From Helicobacter salomonis (GTDB taxonomy: Bacteria; Campylobacterota; Campylobacteria; Campylobacterales; Helicobacteraceae), in NCBI RefSeq assembly GCF_017979425.1, contig NZ_JAERIS010000001.1, positions 40,562-104,561 of the forward strand: 64,000 bases of DNA, given 5' to 3'. Position numbers and translations under genes: made by a program. Position 1 is the stretch's first letter, and each line of letters starts with the position of its first letter. Shown in pieces: positions 1 through 9,434 of the stretch. The notes beneath the pieces were generated by a model. It searched no databases. It was not told the origin of the DNA and was given only the letters and a program-made list of their open reading frames with translations.

Positions 1-1491
1 AGGACTGATCATCTTGCCCAAGGTTCCACCTACAGTATTAGCAGTGAGGGTCAACACTTCGGGAATTTTAAGGTGATGGGCTGTGAGTTGTTGCAGAGAG
101 CCAAAGAGTAAGTTAGAACTCGTATCGCTCCCTGTCAGGAAAACTCCTACCCAGCCAATGAGGGGAGAGAAGAAAGTAAAGGCCGGACCGGTGTGAGTGA
201 GTGCTAAGGCCATGGTGGCGGAGATTCCGCTGTAATTAGAAACGAAAGCAAAACTGAGCACCAAACCAATGGTGAGAATGGGATAACGCATCTCTTTAAG
301 CGTATCGCCAAAGACATGCACAGCCTCGCTCACCTTAACGCGCAGCACAAAAATACTTAGGATGCCGGCCACAAAAATTGCTGTGCCTACAGTGTTAAGG
401 AGAGGAAGTTTGTAGATGACACCAAAATCCGCGCTTTTACCCTCTATCACAAAGGGCGTGCTTTTAAAAATTTTATGGCTAATGCTTTCAAATTCAAAGT
501 AAAAACTAGAAAAGGCAAGGGGTCCACCCTTGGCAAAAAGGGATTTAAACCAGGGTTGAGTCCAAACGATGATGGCTATAATCAAGATCAAAAATGGAGC
601 CCACGCTACAAAGACTTTGCAAATATGGTGTTGTTGGGTTGTGGGTTGCACTGGTTTGCCATCACTTCTAAAAATGTGCTTGGGTTGCCAAAATTTCAAG
701 AATATCCCGGTGAGCACCAAAGAAACCACGGCTGATAAAATGTCAGGTAATTCAGGGCCTAAATGATTAGAGCTAAAATATTGCGTGATCGCAAAACTCC
801 CAGCAGCGACAAGCACGGCTGGGAAAGTTTCTCTAATCCCGCGCATGCCATCCATCAAAAAGACGATGAAAAAAGGCATCCCTAAACTCACCAGCCATAA
901 CACTTTGCCCGTCATGGCCGAAATCGCTGTGGCTGGCACACCCACTGCTCCAGCCATTGCCGTGATGGGGATGCCCACCGCTCCAAAGGCCACTGGTGCG
1001 GTGTTAGCAATTAAACATAACCCGGCCGCATAAAGAGGCGTGAGACCCAAACCCACTAAAATAGCTGCCGTGATCGCCACAGGTCCCCCAAAACCAATAG
1101 CTCCCTCTAAGAATGCCCCAAAACAAAAGCCTACCAAGATCACCAGAATGCGATGATCAGGGGTGATGGATTGCACACTTTCCTTGAGAATCTCAAAATA
1201 TCCAGATTTTACGCTGAGCTTGTAGAGGAAGATGGCGGCGATAATAATCCATGCGATGGGCCAGAGACCATATAAGAAGCCATAGACAAAACTAGCGCCC
1301 ACCATCATTACTGGCATTTTGTAGATCGTGAGCGCAATCAGCACGGAGAGTGCTACACTCAAAAATGCCGCGACATATCCTTTGAGCTTGAACACGATCA
1401 AGGAGACAAAAAACAGCGCAATAGGCAAAACCGCTACCAGTGCGCTCAACCATATACTACCCCCTATAGGGGCATAAGTCTGGTGCCACAT
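1..1491 (-). CDS. lctP: L-lactate permease (LctP/LldP family), C-terminus cut by window edge
   Basis: Reading the minus strand from the ATG at 1491 gives an open frame of 497 codons that continues past base 1. It is a very hydrophobic inner-membrane protein of the lactate permease family (proton-coupled L-lactate uptake). Family landmarks are MWHQTYAPIGGS at the N-terminus, the GFCFGAFLEGAIGFGGP segment and GSDTSSNLLFGSLQQ near the visible end. A Shine-Dalgarno AGGAG lies just upstream of the ATG and an extended -10 lies at 1518-1523, so it probably has its own promoter. Gastric Helicobacter use lactate as a carbon source. The last residues lie outside the window. Confidence 0.93.
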   Translation of the reverse strand, partial: MWHQTYAPIGGSIWLSALVAVLPIALFFVSLIVFKLKGYVAAFLSVALSVLIALTIYKMPVMMVGASFVYGFLYGLWPIAWIIIAAIFLYKLSVKSGYFEILKESVQSITPDHRILVILVGFCFGAFLEGAIGFGGPVAITAAILVGLGLTPLYAAGLCLIANTAPVAFGAVGIPITAMAGAVGVPATAISAMTGKVLWLVSLGMPFFIVFLMDGMRGIRETFPAVLVAAGSFAITQYFSSNHLGPELPDILSAVVSLVLTGIFLKFWQPKHIFRSDGKPVQPTTQQHHICKVFVAWAPFLILIIAIIVWTQPWFKSLFAKGGPLAFSSFYFEFESISHKIFKSTPFVIEGKSADFGVIYKLPLLNTVGTAIFVAGILSIFVLRVKVSEAVHVFGDTLKEMRYPILTIGLVLSFAFVSNYSGISATMALALTHTGPAFTFFSPLIGWVGVFLTGSDTSSNLLFGSLQQLTAHHLKIPEVLTLTANTVGGTLGKMISP

Positions 1492-1517
1492 ACAATACTC
1501 CTAGAGAAATTACCCTA

Positions 1518-1523
1518 AGTATA
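1518..1523 (-). promoter_or_regulatory. Extended -10 box for lctP
   Basis: On the minus strand the sequence reads TGC-TATACT, an extended -10 about 27 bases upstream of the lctP ATG. No convincing -35 is seen, as is usual for sigma-80 promoters in Helicobacter. Confidence 0.5.
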
Positions 1524-1541
1524 GCATGGGGTTCAGGGGGG

Positions 1542-1561
1542 AGGGGGGCGAGCGCCCCCCT
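1542..1561 (-). terminator. GC-rich perfect hairpin downstream of the outer-membrane protein gene
   Basis: A perfect inverted repeat with arms AGGGGGGCG and CGCCCCCCT lies 16 bases past the stop of the outer-membrane protein gene and just upstream of the lctP promoter. No T-run follows on the minus strand, so intrinsic termination is plausible but not proven. It could also insulate the two genes. Confidence 0.45.
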
Positions 1562-1576
1562 TAGAGCGACACTTCC

Positions 1577-3202
1577 CTAGAGACTGTAAACATAATTCAC
1601 AAAGACGGACACATTGCGCTTGTAGCTAATATCAAGACTCTGTTCACCTCTTGTACCTTTAAGATAGCTGTCCATCAATAGGGGAATGCGCAGACCCACT
1701 TCAAAGCCGTGGTGTTTGCTCAGATTACTTCGAAAGCCAATATTTAAGGGGATTTGAAAATAGGTAGTGTGCTGGCTTACCTGCCAGTTCTGATCTTTCA
1801 TGAAGCGGGCAAGGGTTTGGTAGGCGTGGGCGTTTTTGAGAAGCCAAGTGCTACCCGCCAACATAAAGCCCACGAACACCCCCGTGGTGTAGTGCCCCTT
1901 AGCACTTTCATAGAAGTTATAGAGCGCATCCATCCCTGCGCCATAGACAACATTGCTCAAAGGCGTGCTACCTATGAGTGCGCCGTATTGGTAGCTAAAA
2001 CTTCCATAATAACGCAACCCTACGCGTTTTTTCTTACCAAAGAATTGTTTATAGCCCAGTTGAGCGTTCACTCCATACAAATTTCCATTGACCTGACCAC
2101 TCCGCATGGTGCTCAGAGTAGTGGCAACAGATGAGAGCGCAAGCAAGCTGGGGTTGTTGCTGGCATAGGTCTTGAGCTTGCTTTGTGTGGCTTGTAGATA
2201 GGCTAATAGTGTACCTAAGTCTTGAATCGCTTTGCCCTTAGCTTGCCGGCTTTGCGGACTTAGATTCTCTGGGGGTGTTGAGGCGAGCAAGCCATCTGGT
2301 CTTTGAGCATGGATGGCAGTGGTCGCAAGAGTGTTGAGCAAGCTCCGTTGTAACTGCTCCACTTGCGCGATGAGTTGGCTTAAATTAGCCTGTAGACCGG
2401 CTACATCATGGCTTGTGGTGGAGGCCAAGCTATAAAAGCCCTTGAATGTGTCTTTGAGGTTTTGAGTGATATTAGGATTGCCTGATACCTCGCTAAAGAA
2501 TTTGTTTGTCCCAGCCACCAAAGAGCTCACCGCCGCAGCGTCATCTGCACCGCTGTTTTTCACAAGGGTTAAAAGCGCGCGGGTGTTGACTTGTAGAGTG
2601 TTTTCTTGATCGGCTTGATAGCCCCCTACAGCTCCCTGCACGCTGTCCCCATCTATCAAAGCCTGTAGGTAGGTTTTAGAAGCGAGAGAGGGGGCGCTAT
2701 TGCCCGTTTGTGGGCCTGTGTTTTGGGCACTATTGTCCCCTGCGCCCTTGTTCCCTATGCTGGGTTGTTGGGGTGGCATTTTTCCTTGTGCACTAGGATT
2801 GTGCGGGACTTTCCCTTGTGCGGCATTTCCTCCTGTATTGGGCTGGGGGGCTGTAGCTGTGGTGTTAGGATTTGAGGGCGTTTGCACGCTGGGGGGCATG
2901 GGGTTTTGAGGCTTAGGAACTTGGATGATTGGAGGCTTGGGGGTGTTTTGAGTGCTGGGATTTTGGGGCAGAAATGTGGGGGTTTTTTGGGGCTTTTGCA
3001 CATTGGGTTTATTGGGCGTGGGGTTAAAATCTGGGCGTGCCCAAATGGGGGGTTTGGGAAAAGATTTCCCATCTGGAGTGCAGCAGTAGATTACATCGGT
3101 ACGCTGAAAACCATCCTTATCCACATCCGGGACATCGGCGTTTAAAAAGGGCGCGCTAAGAGCTGTGCTTAAACTGAACGCGAAGTGTTTGTAAGAAGAC
3201 AT
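1577..3202 (-). CDS. Hop-like outer-membrane protein, main part (541 aa)
   Basis: Residues ~35-165 form a low-complexity Pro/Asn/Gln-rich region. Residues ~165-370 are helical and Ala/Ser/Leu-rich. The C-terminal ~165 residues alternate like beta-strands and end in NYVYSL, as expected of the Helicobacter outer-membrane beta-barrel family. The first ATG is preceded by AAGGGAG, so it could be translated by itself. The upstream 77-codon frame (3212-3445), which carries a clear signal peptide, is in the same frame and separated only by one TAA and three codons, so this may be the body of a single ~622-residue protein broken by a nonsense codon. Its own N-terminus (SSYKHFAFSLSTALSAPFLNA) is only a weak signal-peptide candidate. 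Specific adhesin or porin function is unknown. Confidence 0.8.
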   Translation of the reverse strand: MSSYKHFAFSLSTALSAPFLNADVPDVDKDGFQRTDVIYCCTPDGKSFPKPPIWARPDFNPTPNKPNVQKPQKTPTFLPQNPSTQNTPKPPIIQVPKPQNPMPPSVQTPSNPNTTATAPQPNTGGNAAQGKVPHNPSAQGKMPPQQPSIGNKGAGDNSAQNTGPQTGNSAPSLASKTYLQALIDGDSVQGAVGGYQADQENTLQVNTRALLTLVKNSGADDAAAVSSLVAGTNKFFSEVSGNPNITQNLKDTFKGFYSLASTTSHDVAGLQANLSQLIAQVEQLQRSLLNTLATTAIHAQRPDGLLASTPPENLSPQSRQAKGKAIQDLGTLLAYLQATQSKLKTYASNNPSLLALSSVATTLSTMRSGQVNGNLYGVNAQLGYKQFFGKKKRVGLRYYGSFSYQYGALIGSTPLSNVVYGAGMDALYNFYESAKGHYTTGVFVGFMLAGSTWLLKNAHAYQTLARFMKDQNWQVSQHTTYFQIPLNIGFRSNLSKHHGFEVGLRIPLLMDSYLKGTRGEQSLDISYKRNVSVFVNYVYSL

Positions 3203-3211
3203 GGCGCTCCC

Positions 3212-3445
3212 TTAGCTCCCCGCTTTATTTTGGGGGACTTGGGGATTTTGTAAGATCAGGGGTGTGGCATTTCGCACATTAAAAAGTGGGGCTTGTTTGA
3301 TGAGCTCGGGGGCTTTATTCTGTGTGCTCTGCGTGATGTTAGAGTATTGGAAGCCCACAGCTCCATAAAAACCATTGTTTTCTGCTCCTAAAAACGAGCC
3401 ATAACCTAGAATTGCTGTGATTAAAGCTAATTGTAAAAATCGCAT
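3212..3445 (-). CDS. Signal-peptide fragment of Hop-like outer-membrane protein (77 aa)
   Basis: The protein starts with a standard signal peptide (MRFLQLALITAILGYGSFLGA) followed by ENNGFYGAVGFQYSN, the usual mature N-terminus of Helicobacter outer-membrane proteins. It ends at a TAA (3212-3214). Its last residues (PLILQNPQVPQNKAGS) already have the Pro/Gln/Asn flavour of the next frame. A Shine-Dalgarno AAAGGAG precedes the ATG. It is best read as the N-terminal part of the gene continuing at 3202 after an in-frame stop; alternatively it is a separate short secreted protein coupled to the next gene. Confidence 0.65.
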   Translation of the reverse strand: MRFLQLALITAILGYGSFLGAENNGFYGAVGFQYSNITQSTQNKAPELIKQAPLFNVRNATPLILQNPQVPQNKAGS

Positions 3446-3534
3446 GAAACTCCTTTATATTTGTGTAAGTTGCTAAGTAAACCCAGCAGCTTATTTTATC
3501 ATGTATTAGATAAAAACAAGAAAGTTTAAATATT

Positions 3535-4110
3535 TTAAGTAGTTTGTATTGTATTCAAAAAATATTGGATACCCGCAAAACCTCTAATATTGAGATTGTC
3601 TAACAACTCTCTGTTTTGAGAGGTGATTCCACCCAAGGCAAAGACATGGGATTTGAGCGCAAGGCTGAGGGTTTTAAAGTAGTCTAAGCCCAAAGGAGGG
3701 GGTTTGTTGGGGGTGGAAAAAATGGGGCTCAGAGTGATAAAATGCGCGCCTTCCTCTAGGGCTTCTTGCACCTCTGAAACACCATGTGCGCTATAAAAAC
3801 TTGAGAGCGTGGGAGGGATGATTTTTAGCTCGCCTAGCGCCGACCCCTTAGCATGCACTCCCATAAACCCATGTTCTAGGGCCTTTTGGATGCTTATTTG
3901 TAAATGTGCTAAGTTGAGATAAGTGATAACGCCAAATTCTTGGCAAGTAGAGACAAAACAAGCTAGTAAGGTATCACTGGCGTGAGTGGCGCGCAAACAC
4001 GCACGAGTGGGGTGATGCGTGCGCAAGATACGCGATAGAGCGATCTTAAAATCCCAAGGATTAAGCGTGCTAAAAAAGGATGGGGTGATACAATAAGATT
4101 CTAAGTTCAA
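3535..4110 (-). CDS. Thiamine-phosphate synthase / TenI-like protein
   Basis: The 191-residue protein has the TIM-barrel landmarks of the ThiE/TenI family: GVHAKGSALGEL near the middle, SAHGVSEVQEALEEGAHF, then ITLSPIFSTPNKPPPLG and FALGGITSQN, followed by GFAGIQYF. ThiE joins the thiazole and pyrimidine halves of thiamine; TenI-like members aromatise the thiazole. The family's usual strongly basic N-terminal motif is not obvious, so ThiE versus TenI cannot be decided. The TTG start overlaps the TGA of the preceding small membrane protein (TTGA), which suggests coupled translation. Confidence 0.75.
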   Translation of the reverse strand: MNLESYCITPSFFSTLNPWDFKIALSRILRTHHPTRACLRATHASDTLLACFVSTCQEFGVITYLNLAHLQISIQKALEHGFMGVHAKGSALGELKIIPPTLSSFYSAHGVSEVQEALEEGAHFITLSPIFSTPNKPPPLGLDYFKTLSLALKSHVFALGGITSQNRELLDNLNIRGFAGIQYFLNTIQTT

Positions 4111-4328
4111 ATACGCTCGCGCACACTATCTTTCAGCAAGGCGGCGATGGACTTGGAGAGTAGGGCAAAGAAAGCAAAGAGGCCAAAAACAAAAAGAGCA
4201 AAGAAAATCGCCACCATCAGACCCAACTCCCTGAAGATAAAAATACTCAGTCCTCCGCAGGCAAGCGCAATCCCCGCGAAGAGACCTGCGAAAAAATCTA
4301 AAAAGGCGATGAGAGTGGCTTTTTTCAT
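4107..4328 (-). CDS. Small two-helix membrane protein (73 aa)
   Basis: Two long hydrophobic segments (residues ~8-30 and ~35-62) are followed by a basic C-terminal tail ending VRERI. The gene begins three bases after the atpB stop and overlaps the ThiE/TenI gene by four bases, so it is an operon member. I recognise no family. A role near the ATP synthase would be a guess from position only. Confidence 0.7.
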   Translation of the reverse strand: MKKATLIAFLDFFAGLFAGIALACGGLSIFIFRELGLMVAIFFALFVFGLFAFFALLSKSIAALLKDSVRERI

Positions 4329-4331
4329 TGA

Positions 4332-5012
4332 CTAATGATCTTCATCTACAAGAACTGCACCTGCCAAGTAGACATAGGTCAAGATCATGAATACAAAAGC
4401 CTGCAAGATACCCATAAAAAAGAGCACCATAAAGGGAGCAATGGGGATAACCCATGGCACGAGCAAGAGCATGATGAGCAAGAACATATCATCTCCCTTG
4501 ATATTCCCAAAGAGACGGAAAGAGAGCGAGATAATCCTAGAGAGGTGAGAGACAATTTCCACAGGCAACATAATGGGGATGAGCCACTTCACAGGCCCTA
4601 GAAAATGGCTAAAGTACTTGATCAGACCTTGGGTGCGAATACCCTCAAAATGGTAGTAGAAAAAGACAATGAGAGCCAATACGAGAGTAAAACTCCAGTT
4701 AGCCGTAGGGGCTTCAAATCCTGGAATAATTCCAATCATGTTGCAATAAAAGACAAAAAGCGCAATTGTGCCCGCTAAGGGGAAATATTTACGGGCTAAT
4801 TCCTCTCCAATGACATCTTTAGCTACATGTAAAATCCCTTCGATAGTGGCTTCATAGACATTCTGCAAGCCGAAAGGCACCATTTGCAATTTACTCGCGG
4901 CAATCTTGCCAATCAAGAGAGTGGCAAGCGCACACACGATCGTGTAAAACCCAATGATAAAGCTATGATCTGAACTCAATAATCCTGCAAAAGTAAATAA
5001 CCGATGCTCCAT
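4332..5012 (-). CDS. atpB: F0F1 ATP synthase subunit a
   Basis: The 226-residue integral membrane protein matches subunit a of the F0 sector, which forms the proton half-channels beside the c-ring. Diagnostic features are [15 protein letters not shown] in the fourth helix region (with the essential Arg of the SFRLFGN motif) and the last helices [24 protein letters not shown] lies six bases before the ATG. As in many epsilonproteobacteria, it stands apart from the main atp cluster. Confidence 0.95.
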   Translation of the reverse strand: MEHRLFTFAGLLSSDHSFIIGFYTIVCALATLLIGKIAASKLQMVPFGLQNVYEATIEGILHVAKDVIGEELARKYFPLAGTIALFVFYCNMIGIIPGFEAPTANWSFTLVLALIVFFYYHFEGIRTQGLIKYFSHFLGPVKWLIPIMLPVEIVSHLSRIISLSFRLFGNIKGDDMFLLIMLLLVPWVIPIAPFMVLFFMGILQAFVFMILTYVYLAGAVLVDEDH

Positions 5013-5015
5013 GTC

Positions 5016-5840
5016 CTACTCCTCAGATTTAGATTTGGTGCGCCCTTTGCGCACAGCTGCATGGCATGCCTGCATTAAAATGCCTTTAAAAGCCTTCTCT
5101 TCGAGCACGCTCAAACCCGTGATGGTTGCACCCCCGGGGGTGCAAATGCTATCGATGATCTCTTGAGGACTCTGCTCTTCTAAGAGTTTAGCAAATCCTT
5201 TAAAGCTTTGCTTAACCAAGCTTGAGGCCTGATCTACACTTAGCCCCTCTCGCACGCCCGCACTCACTAGGGCTTGGGCTACCATGCTTAAAAAGGCTAG
5301 AGAGCTCCCACTTGTGGCCAGCGAGGCATCGATAAGATTCTCTTGAGCCACCTCCACCACACTCCCTAGGCACTCTAAAAGGGTGTGGGCTTGCTGTTTG
5401 ATATGCTCGCTTTCATGGGGCATCTTCAACAAACATGAGAAATCTACATACATACTGGTCGCAGAAAGGTGGTGTTGAGCGGCAATATTGGGCATGCAAC
5501 GCACATATACACTACTTTCAAGATGTTCTTTTAGTGTGTCTACGCCAACCCCTGCCAAGACACTCAACACCATGCACGCCCTTCCCTTGTAGGAGAAATT
5601 CCCCAAAGCATAAGGTTTCACAGCTAAGAGCACATTTGCATTATCTATATCAAGTGTGTGCGATGGGGGCAAAGTTTCCATCTCAAGGGGCAAAGATTTT
5701 AAGAAATCGTGGACTTTGTTGGGATTACGCCCCGTGATTTGGATTTGATAACTCTCTAATTTATGGGCGTTTTGGGCAAAGCCCTTCAACATGGCCTGCG
5801 CCATGCGCCCATAGCCAACAATGAGCAAGCGCGTTTTCAT
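5016..5840 (-). CDS. proC: Pyrroline-5-carboxylate reductase
   Basis: ProC catalyses the last step of proline synthesis, the NAD(P)H reduction of pyrroline-5-carboxylate. The N-terminal Rossmann motif is [14 protein letters not shown]. The C-terminal dimerisation region carries the family signature [16 protein letters not shown] chose the ATG at 5840 rather than the GTG two codons earlier, because the GTG lies on the Shine-Dalgarno AGGAG itself. The ATG overlaps the fliW stop (ATGA), so the two are co-translated. Length is 274 residues, typical of the family. Confidence 0.95.
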   Translation of the reverse strand: MKTRLLIVGYGRMAQAMLKGFAQNAHKLESYQIQITGRNPNKVHDFLKSLPLEMETLPPSHTLDIDNANVLLAVKPYALGNFSYKGRACMVLSVLAGVGVDTLKEHLESSVYVRCMPNIAAQHHLSATSMYVDFSCLLKMPHESEHIKQQAHTLLECLGSVVEVAQENLIDASLATSGSSLAFLSMVAQALVSAGVREGLSVDQASSLVKQSFKGFAKLLEEQSPQEIIDSICTPGGATITGLSVLEEKAFKGILMQACHAAVRKGRTKSKSEE

Positions 5841-6235
5841 GGACACTCCTGCTCTTGGTAAAAGTTAGCAATCTTTTCAGAGATATGATAGTGGGGATAT
5901 TGGGAGCTATCCAGCACCACTTGCGCCATGAGTTGGTGATCGAAGTTAAATACTAAAGGGGCTAGAAAATTAATCGTGGATTCTTTGAGGGGGTTTTGAA
6001 TAACCATGATATTGGCAATCAAAATATTTTGGGCCTGATCGAGGTTGAGCAAAACCTGCAGGGCAATGGGAATATTAAATTCATAATTGCGTAGGGCAAA
6101 GGGATTGACTAAAGTAAAGGTGGGGGCGATGTCATCAGCGTTGCGCAAGCGCATAAAAATCTCATCAATTTTTTCTAGCTCCATTTTAGAGACCTGCTCA
6201 AACCCTAAAATGGGGGATTTGACACTAAACAACAT
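5837..6235 (-). CDS. fliW: Flagellar assembly factor FliW
   Basis: The protein starts [15 protein letters not shown] and contains [20 protein letters not shown] and [12 protein letters not shown], all FliW hallmarks. FliW binds flagellin and relieves CsrA repression of flagellin translation. An in-frame codon 20 residues further upstream is possible, but the family starts at this Met, giving about 132 residues. It is the first gene of the minus-strand run fliW-proC-atpB and is divergent from bamD. H. pylori, as I recall it, also has a fliW next to the comL-lon-tyrA genes. Confidence 0.9.
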   Translation of the reverse strand: MLFSVKSPILGFEQVSKMELEKIDEIFMRLRNADDIAPTFTLVNPFALRNYEFNIPIALQVLLNLDQAQNILIANIMVIQNPLKESTINFLAPLVFNFDHQLMAQVVLDSSQYPHYHISEKIANFYQEQECP

Positions 6236-6324
6236 TCCAGCCCTTGCGCATAATGTAAAAGTCCTGATTTTACTACAATCCACTCTAAAAATCAATTCTA
6301 GGGCTTAGTGAGTGGGTTTTTTGG

Positions 6325-6330
6325 TATAAT
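6325..6330 (+). promoter_or_regulatory. -10 box TATAAT for bamD-lon-tyrA-fliQ-murB
   Basis: TATAAT lies 28 bases upstream of the bamD ATG, behind a T-run, with TAAGGA as ribosome-binding site. It is the only evident promoter for the five closely packed genes that follow. Confidence 0.6.
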
Positions 6331-6357
6331 GAGAGTTTTAGAGAATAAGGAATCTGT

Positions 6358-6999
6358 ATGCGTGTGTTGTGGCTCTCGTTAGCGTGTGCGGTGCTGTGGC
6401 TAGGTTGTGCCAAGAAAGGCAAGGATGCAATTTACAACCGCCCAGCAATCTTTTGGTATAAAGGGATTTTGCGCGAAATTTTGTTCATGAATCTAGAAAC
6501 TGCAGACAATTACTACTCTTCCCTGCAGAGCGAACACATCAATTCGCCCCTTGTGCCTATAGCCATGCTTGCTCTAGGACAGGCGCATTTAAAGAAAAAA
6601 GAGTTCGTTTTGGCAGAATACTATTTTGATGAGTATATCAAGCGATTTGGCAATGAGGATAATATCGACTACCTCAAATACCTCAAGCTTCAGGCGCGTT
6701 ATTACTCCTTTAAAAACCACAGCAAGGATCAGGAGTTTATGTCTAACACTATTGGCATGCTCAATGACTTTGTAGACAAATACCCTAATAGTCGCTTTAT
6801 CAACCAGGTGGAGTATATGCAGGTCAAATTCATTCTAGGGCAAAACGAATTAAATCGCGCCATCGCCAATGTTTACAAAAAACGCCACCAGAAAGAAGGA
6901 GTAAAGCGTTATTTAGAGCGCGTGGACGAAGTATTAGAAAAAGAGACTCATCCCAAGAAATCCTATATGCCTTGGTATGTAGCGATATTTAACTGGTAA
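6358..6999 (+). CDS. bamD: Outer-membrane assembly lipoprotein BamD (ComL)
   Basis: The signal peptide ends in a lipobox (AVLWLGC, Cys17), so this is a lipoprotein. The rest (213 residues in total) is made of TPR-like helices, with [20 protein letters not shown] and DEYIKRF being typical BamD repeats. BamD works with BamA to insert beta-barrels in the outer membrane; the older name ComL comes from a competence phenotype in Neisseria. It directly precedes lon, as I recall in H. pylori. Confidence 0.9.
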   Translation: MRVLWLSLACAVLWLGCAKKGKDAIYNRPAIFWYKGILREILFMNLETADNYYSSLQSEHINSPLVPIAMLALGQAHLKKKEFVLAEYYFDEYIKRFGNEDNIDYLKYLKLQARYYSFKNHSKDQEFMSNTIGMLNDFVDKYPNSRFINQVEYMQVKFILGQNELNRAIANVYKKRHQKEGVKRYLERVDEVLEKETHPKKSYMPWYVAIFNW

Positions 7000-7007
7000 G
7001 GGACAAA

Positions 7008-9434
7008 ATGACAGAAAAATTTCCAAGTGTAGTGCCCGTGATTGTCGATGAAGAGAATTTTATGTATCCCTTCATGATCGCGCCCATTTTTATCAATAGC
7101 GAAGCCAATATCAAGGCAGCCAATAAGGCTACTCAGGATAAAAACGATCTGATTTTCGTGAGTTGTGCCAAAAATGGGACAGATAGTGGGACAGAAAAGT
7201 TCTACGATGTAGGTGTGATTGGGAGCATTGTGCGCAAGGTAGTGTTACCTGATAACCGCATGAAAATCCTCTTTCAAGGGATTTGCAAGGGTAGGGTTTT
7301 GAACATTCAATCGCATGATCCGTTAGAGGCTATGGTGGAGGTGATTACCTACAAGGATTACGATCACGATAAGACCCACGCCATTTTAGAGATTCTCAAA
7401 GAAAAAGTGGGTAATCTAGCTAATATTAGCCAGTTTTTCCCCCCCGATCTCTTGCGCGCCATTGATGATAATAGCGATCCTAACCGCATAGTTGACCTGA
7501 TCGCTTCCGCGTTGCGCCTCAAAAAAGAGCAATCCTATAAACTCTTTGCCAACGACAACACCGAAGAAAGACTCTTGGACCTCATCGATTTGGTGATGGA
7601 AGAAATCAAAACCCAGAAATTGCAAAAAGAGATCAAGAGCAAGGTCCATAGCAAAATGGAGCAGGTAAATAAGGAATACTTCCTCAAGGAGCAGCTCAAA
7701 CAGATTCAAAAGGAATTGGGCATTGATAAGCAGCGCGATGAGGAAATCCAAGAATATACCCAAAAGCTCAAGGCGATTGAACCTTTCATCACGCAAGAAA
7801 TCCACAAGGAGATCAAGAAGCAGATTGAGCGTTTAAGCCGTATCCACCAGGATAGCTCAGATGTAGGAATTTTACAAAATTACATCGAATGGGTGTTAGA
7901 TATTCCCTTTGGGCAATATAGCGAAAAACAGCTCTCTATTAAGGATGTCGAAAAACAACTCGATGTCGACCACTATAGCTTAGAAAAGCCTAAAGAGCGT
8001 ATTGTCGAGTATTTCGCCACAATGGAGTTAATGCGCTTGCGCAAACAGGAGAATAAAGAAACTAAGGGCACAATTCTATGTTTTTATGGTCCTCCTGGAG
8101 TAGGTAAAACCAGCTTAGCTAACTCCATTGCTAAGGCAATTAGCCGTCCGCTTGTGCGCATTGCTCTAGGAGGATTAGAGGATGTCAACGAGTTAAGGGG
8201 ACATCGGCGCACTTATTTAGGTTCTATGCCCGGGCGCATCGTGCAGGGCTTGATTGAGGCTAAGAAAATGGATTGCGTGATGGTGCTTGATGAGATCGAT
8301 AAGGTGGATAAAAGCATGCGTGGCGATCCCGCCAGCGCACTTTTAGAAATCCTTGATCCTGAACAAAACACCAGTTTTAGAGATTACTACACTAACTTTA
8401 ACATTGACCTTTCTAAGATCATCTTCATCGCCACTGCCAACGACACAGCAACCATTCCCCCACCCTTGAGGGATCGCATGGAATTTATCAGTGTATCTAG
8501 CTACACCCCCCAAGAAAAGGAACAAATCGCGCTCAATTACCTCATCCCTCAGGAGCTCAAAAAGCACGCCCTCAAACCTGCTGAGGTCGTGTTTGCTCCC
8601 GAAGCAGTGAAACTCATCATTGAAAAATACACCCGCGAGGCAGGGGTGCGTGGGCTTAGACGCTCCATTGCGACTATCATGCGTAAATGTGCTAAGAAAA
8701 TCCTGCACGATCAAGAGGAAAAAGCTCCTAAAAGCTCTTCTGAAGACCAAATAGGCGTGCGTAAACGAGGCCGTCCCAGCCGCAAAATCCACATCACTCC
8801 CCAGAATATCCCTGCTTTCTTAGACAAAATTGTCTTTGAAATCGATCCGATCGATCAAAAGGACGCTTTGGGAATCGTCAATGGTCTGGCATGGACGAGT
8901 GTAGGCGGAGATGTGCTCAAAATCGAGGCAATCAAACTCAAGGGCAAAGGGACTTTAAAGCTTACTGGAAGCTTAGGTGAGGTGATGAAGGAGTCTGCCC
9001 AAATCGCCCACTCTGTGGTGAAAGTGCTCATCGATGAAGACGCACTCACTCCCAAAAAGAAAAAGAGTAAAGAGGGCAAGATTTACAATCTTTACGACAT
9101 CCACCTGCATGTGCCAGAGGGGGCTACCCCCAAAGATGGTCCTAGTGCGGGGATTACGATGGCCACGAGCATTGCCTCTATTCTATGTGATAAGAAGGTG
9201 CGTGCAGATGTGGCAATGACGGGCGAGCTCACTTTAAGTGGGCGGGTTTTGCCCATTGGTGGGTTAAAAGAAAAACTCATTGCCAGTTTCAAGGCAGGCA
9301 TTAAGACTGCTTTAATCCCCGAAAAAAACTACCAACGAGATTTAAAAGACATTCCTCAGGAAGTGCAAGAAAATATGGAAATTAAAGCCGTGTGCCATAT
9401 TGAAGATGTGCTAGAAATAGCCTTGGTGCCTTAA
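7008..9434 (+). CDS. lon: ATP-dependent protease Lon
   Basis: This 808-residue LonA enzyme has an N-terminal substrate domain (1-~200), a coiled coil (~200-280), an AAA+ domain with Walker [10 protein letters not shown] (~361) and Walker [10 protein letters not shown], and the protease domain with catalytic Ser713 in DGPSAGI and Lys756 in GGLKEK. It degrades misfolded and regulatory proteins in the cytoplasm. Odd feature: between the AAA+ and protease domains a basic stretch RKRGRPSRK (585-593) looks like an AT-hook. The gene is eight bases after bamD and overlaps tyrA by one base (TAATG). Confidence 0.97.
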   Translation: MTEKFPSVVPVIVDEENFMYPFMIAPIFINSEANIKAANKATQDKNDLIFVSCAKNGTDSGTEKFYDVGVIGSIVRKVVLPDNRMKILFQGICKGRVLNIQSHDPLEAMVEVITYKDYDHDKTHAILEILKEKVGNLANISQFFPPDLLRAIDDNSDPNRIVDLIASALRLKKEQSYKLFANDNTEERLLDLIDLVMEEIKTQKLQKEIKSKVHSKMEQVNKEYFLKEQLKQIQKELGIDKQRDEEIQEYTQKLKAIEPFITQEIHKEIKKQIERLSRIHQDSSDVGILQNYIEWVLDIPFGQYSEKQLSIKDVEKQLDVDHYSLEKPKERIVEYFATMELMRLRKQENKETKGTILCFYGPPGVGKTSLANSIAKAISRPLVRIALGGLEDVNELRGHRRTYLGSMPGRIVQGLIEAKKMDCVMVLDEIDKVDKSMRGDPASALLEILDPEQNTSFRDYYTNFNIDLSKIIFIATANDTATIPPPLRDRMEFISVSSYTPQEKEQIALNYLIPQELKKHALKPAEVVFAPEAVKLIIEKYTREAGVRGLRRSIATIMRKCAKKILHDQEEKAPKSSSEDQIGVRKRGRPSRKIHITPQNIPAFLDKIVFEIDPIDQKDALGIVNGLAWTSVGGDVLKIEAIKLKGKGTLKLTGSLGEVMKESAQIAHSVVKVLIDEDALTPKKKKSKEGKIYNLYDIHLHVPEGATPKDGPSAGITMATSIASILCDKKVRADVAMTGELTLSGRVLPIGGLKEKLIASFKAGIKTALIPEKNYQRDLKDIPQEVQENMEIKAVCHIEDVLEIALVP

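Noticed and set aside
475..1033. Plus-strand open frames of 65-86 codons
   Set aside because: They lie antisense to the continuous lactate permease frame, have no ribosome site and no family resemblance.
2700..3145. Gly-rich plus-strand frames opposite the outer-membrane protein
   Set aside because: Their composition simply mirrors the Pro-rich coding strand.
8343..8792. 149-codon minus-strand frame within lon
   Set aside because: Antisense to conserved Lon AAA+ sequence; no supporting signals.
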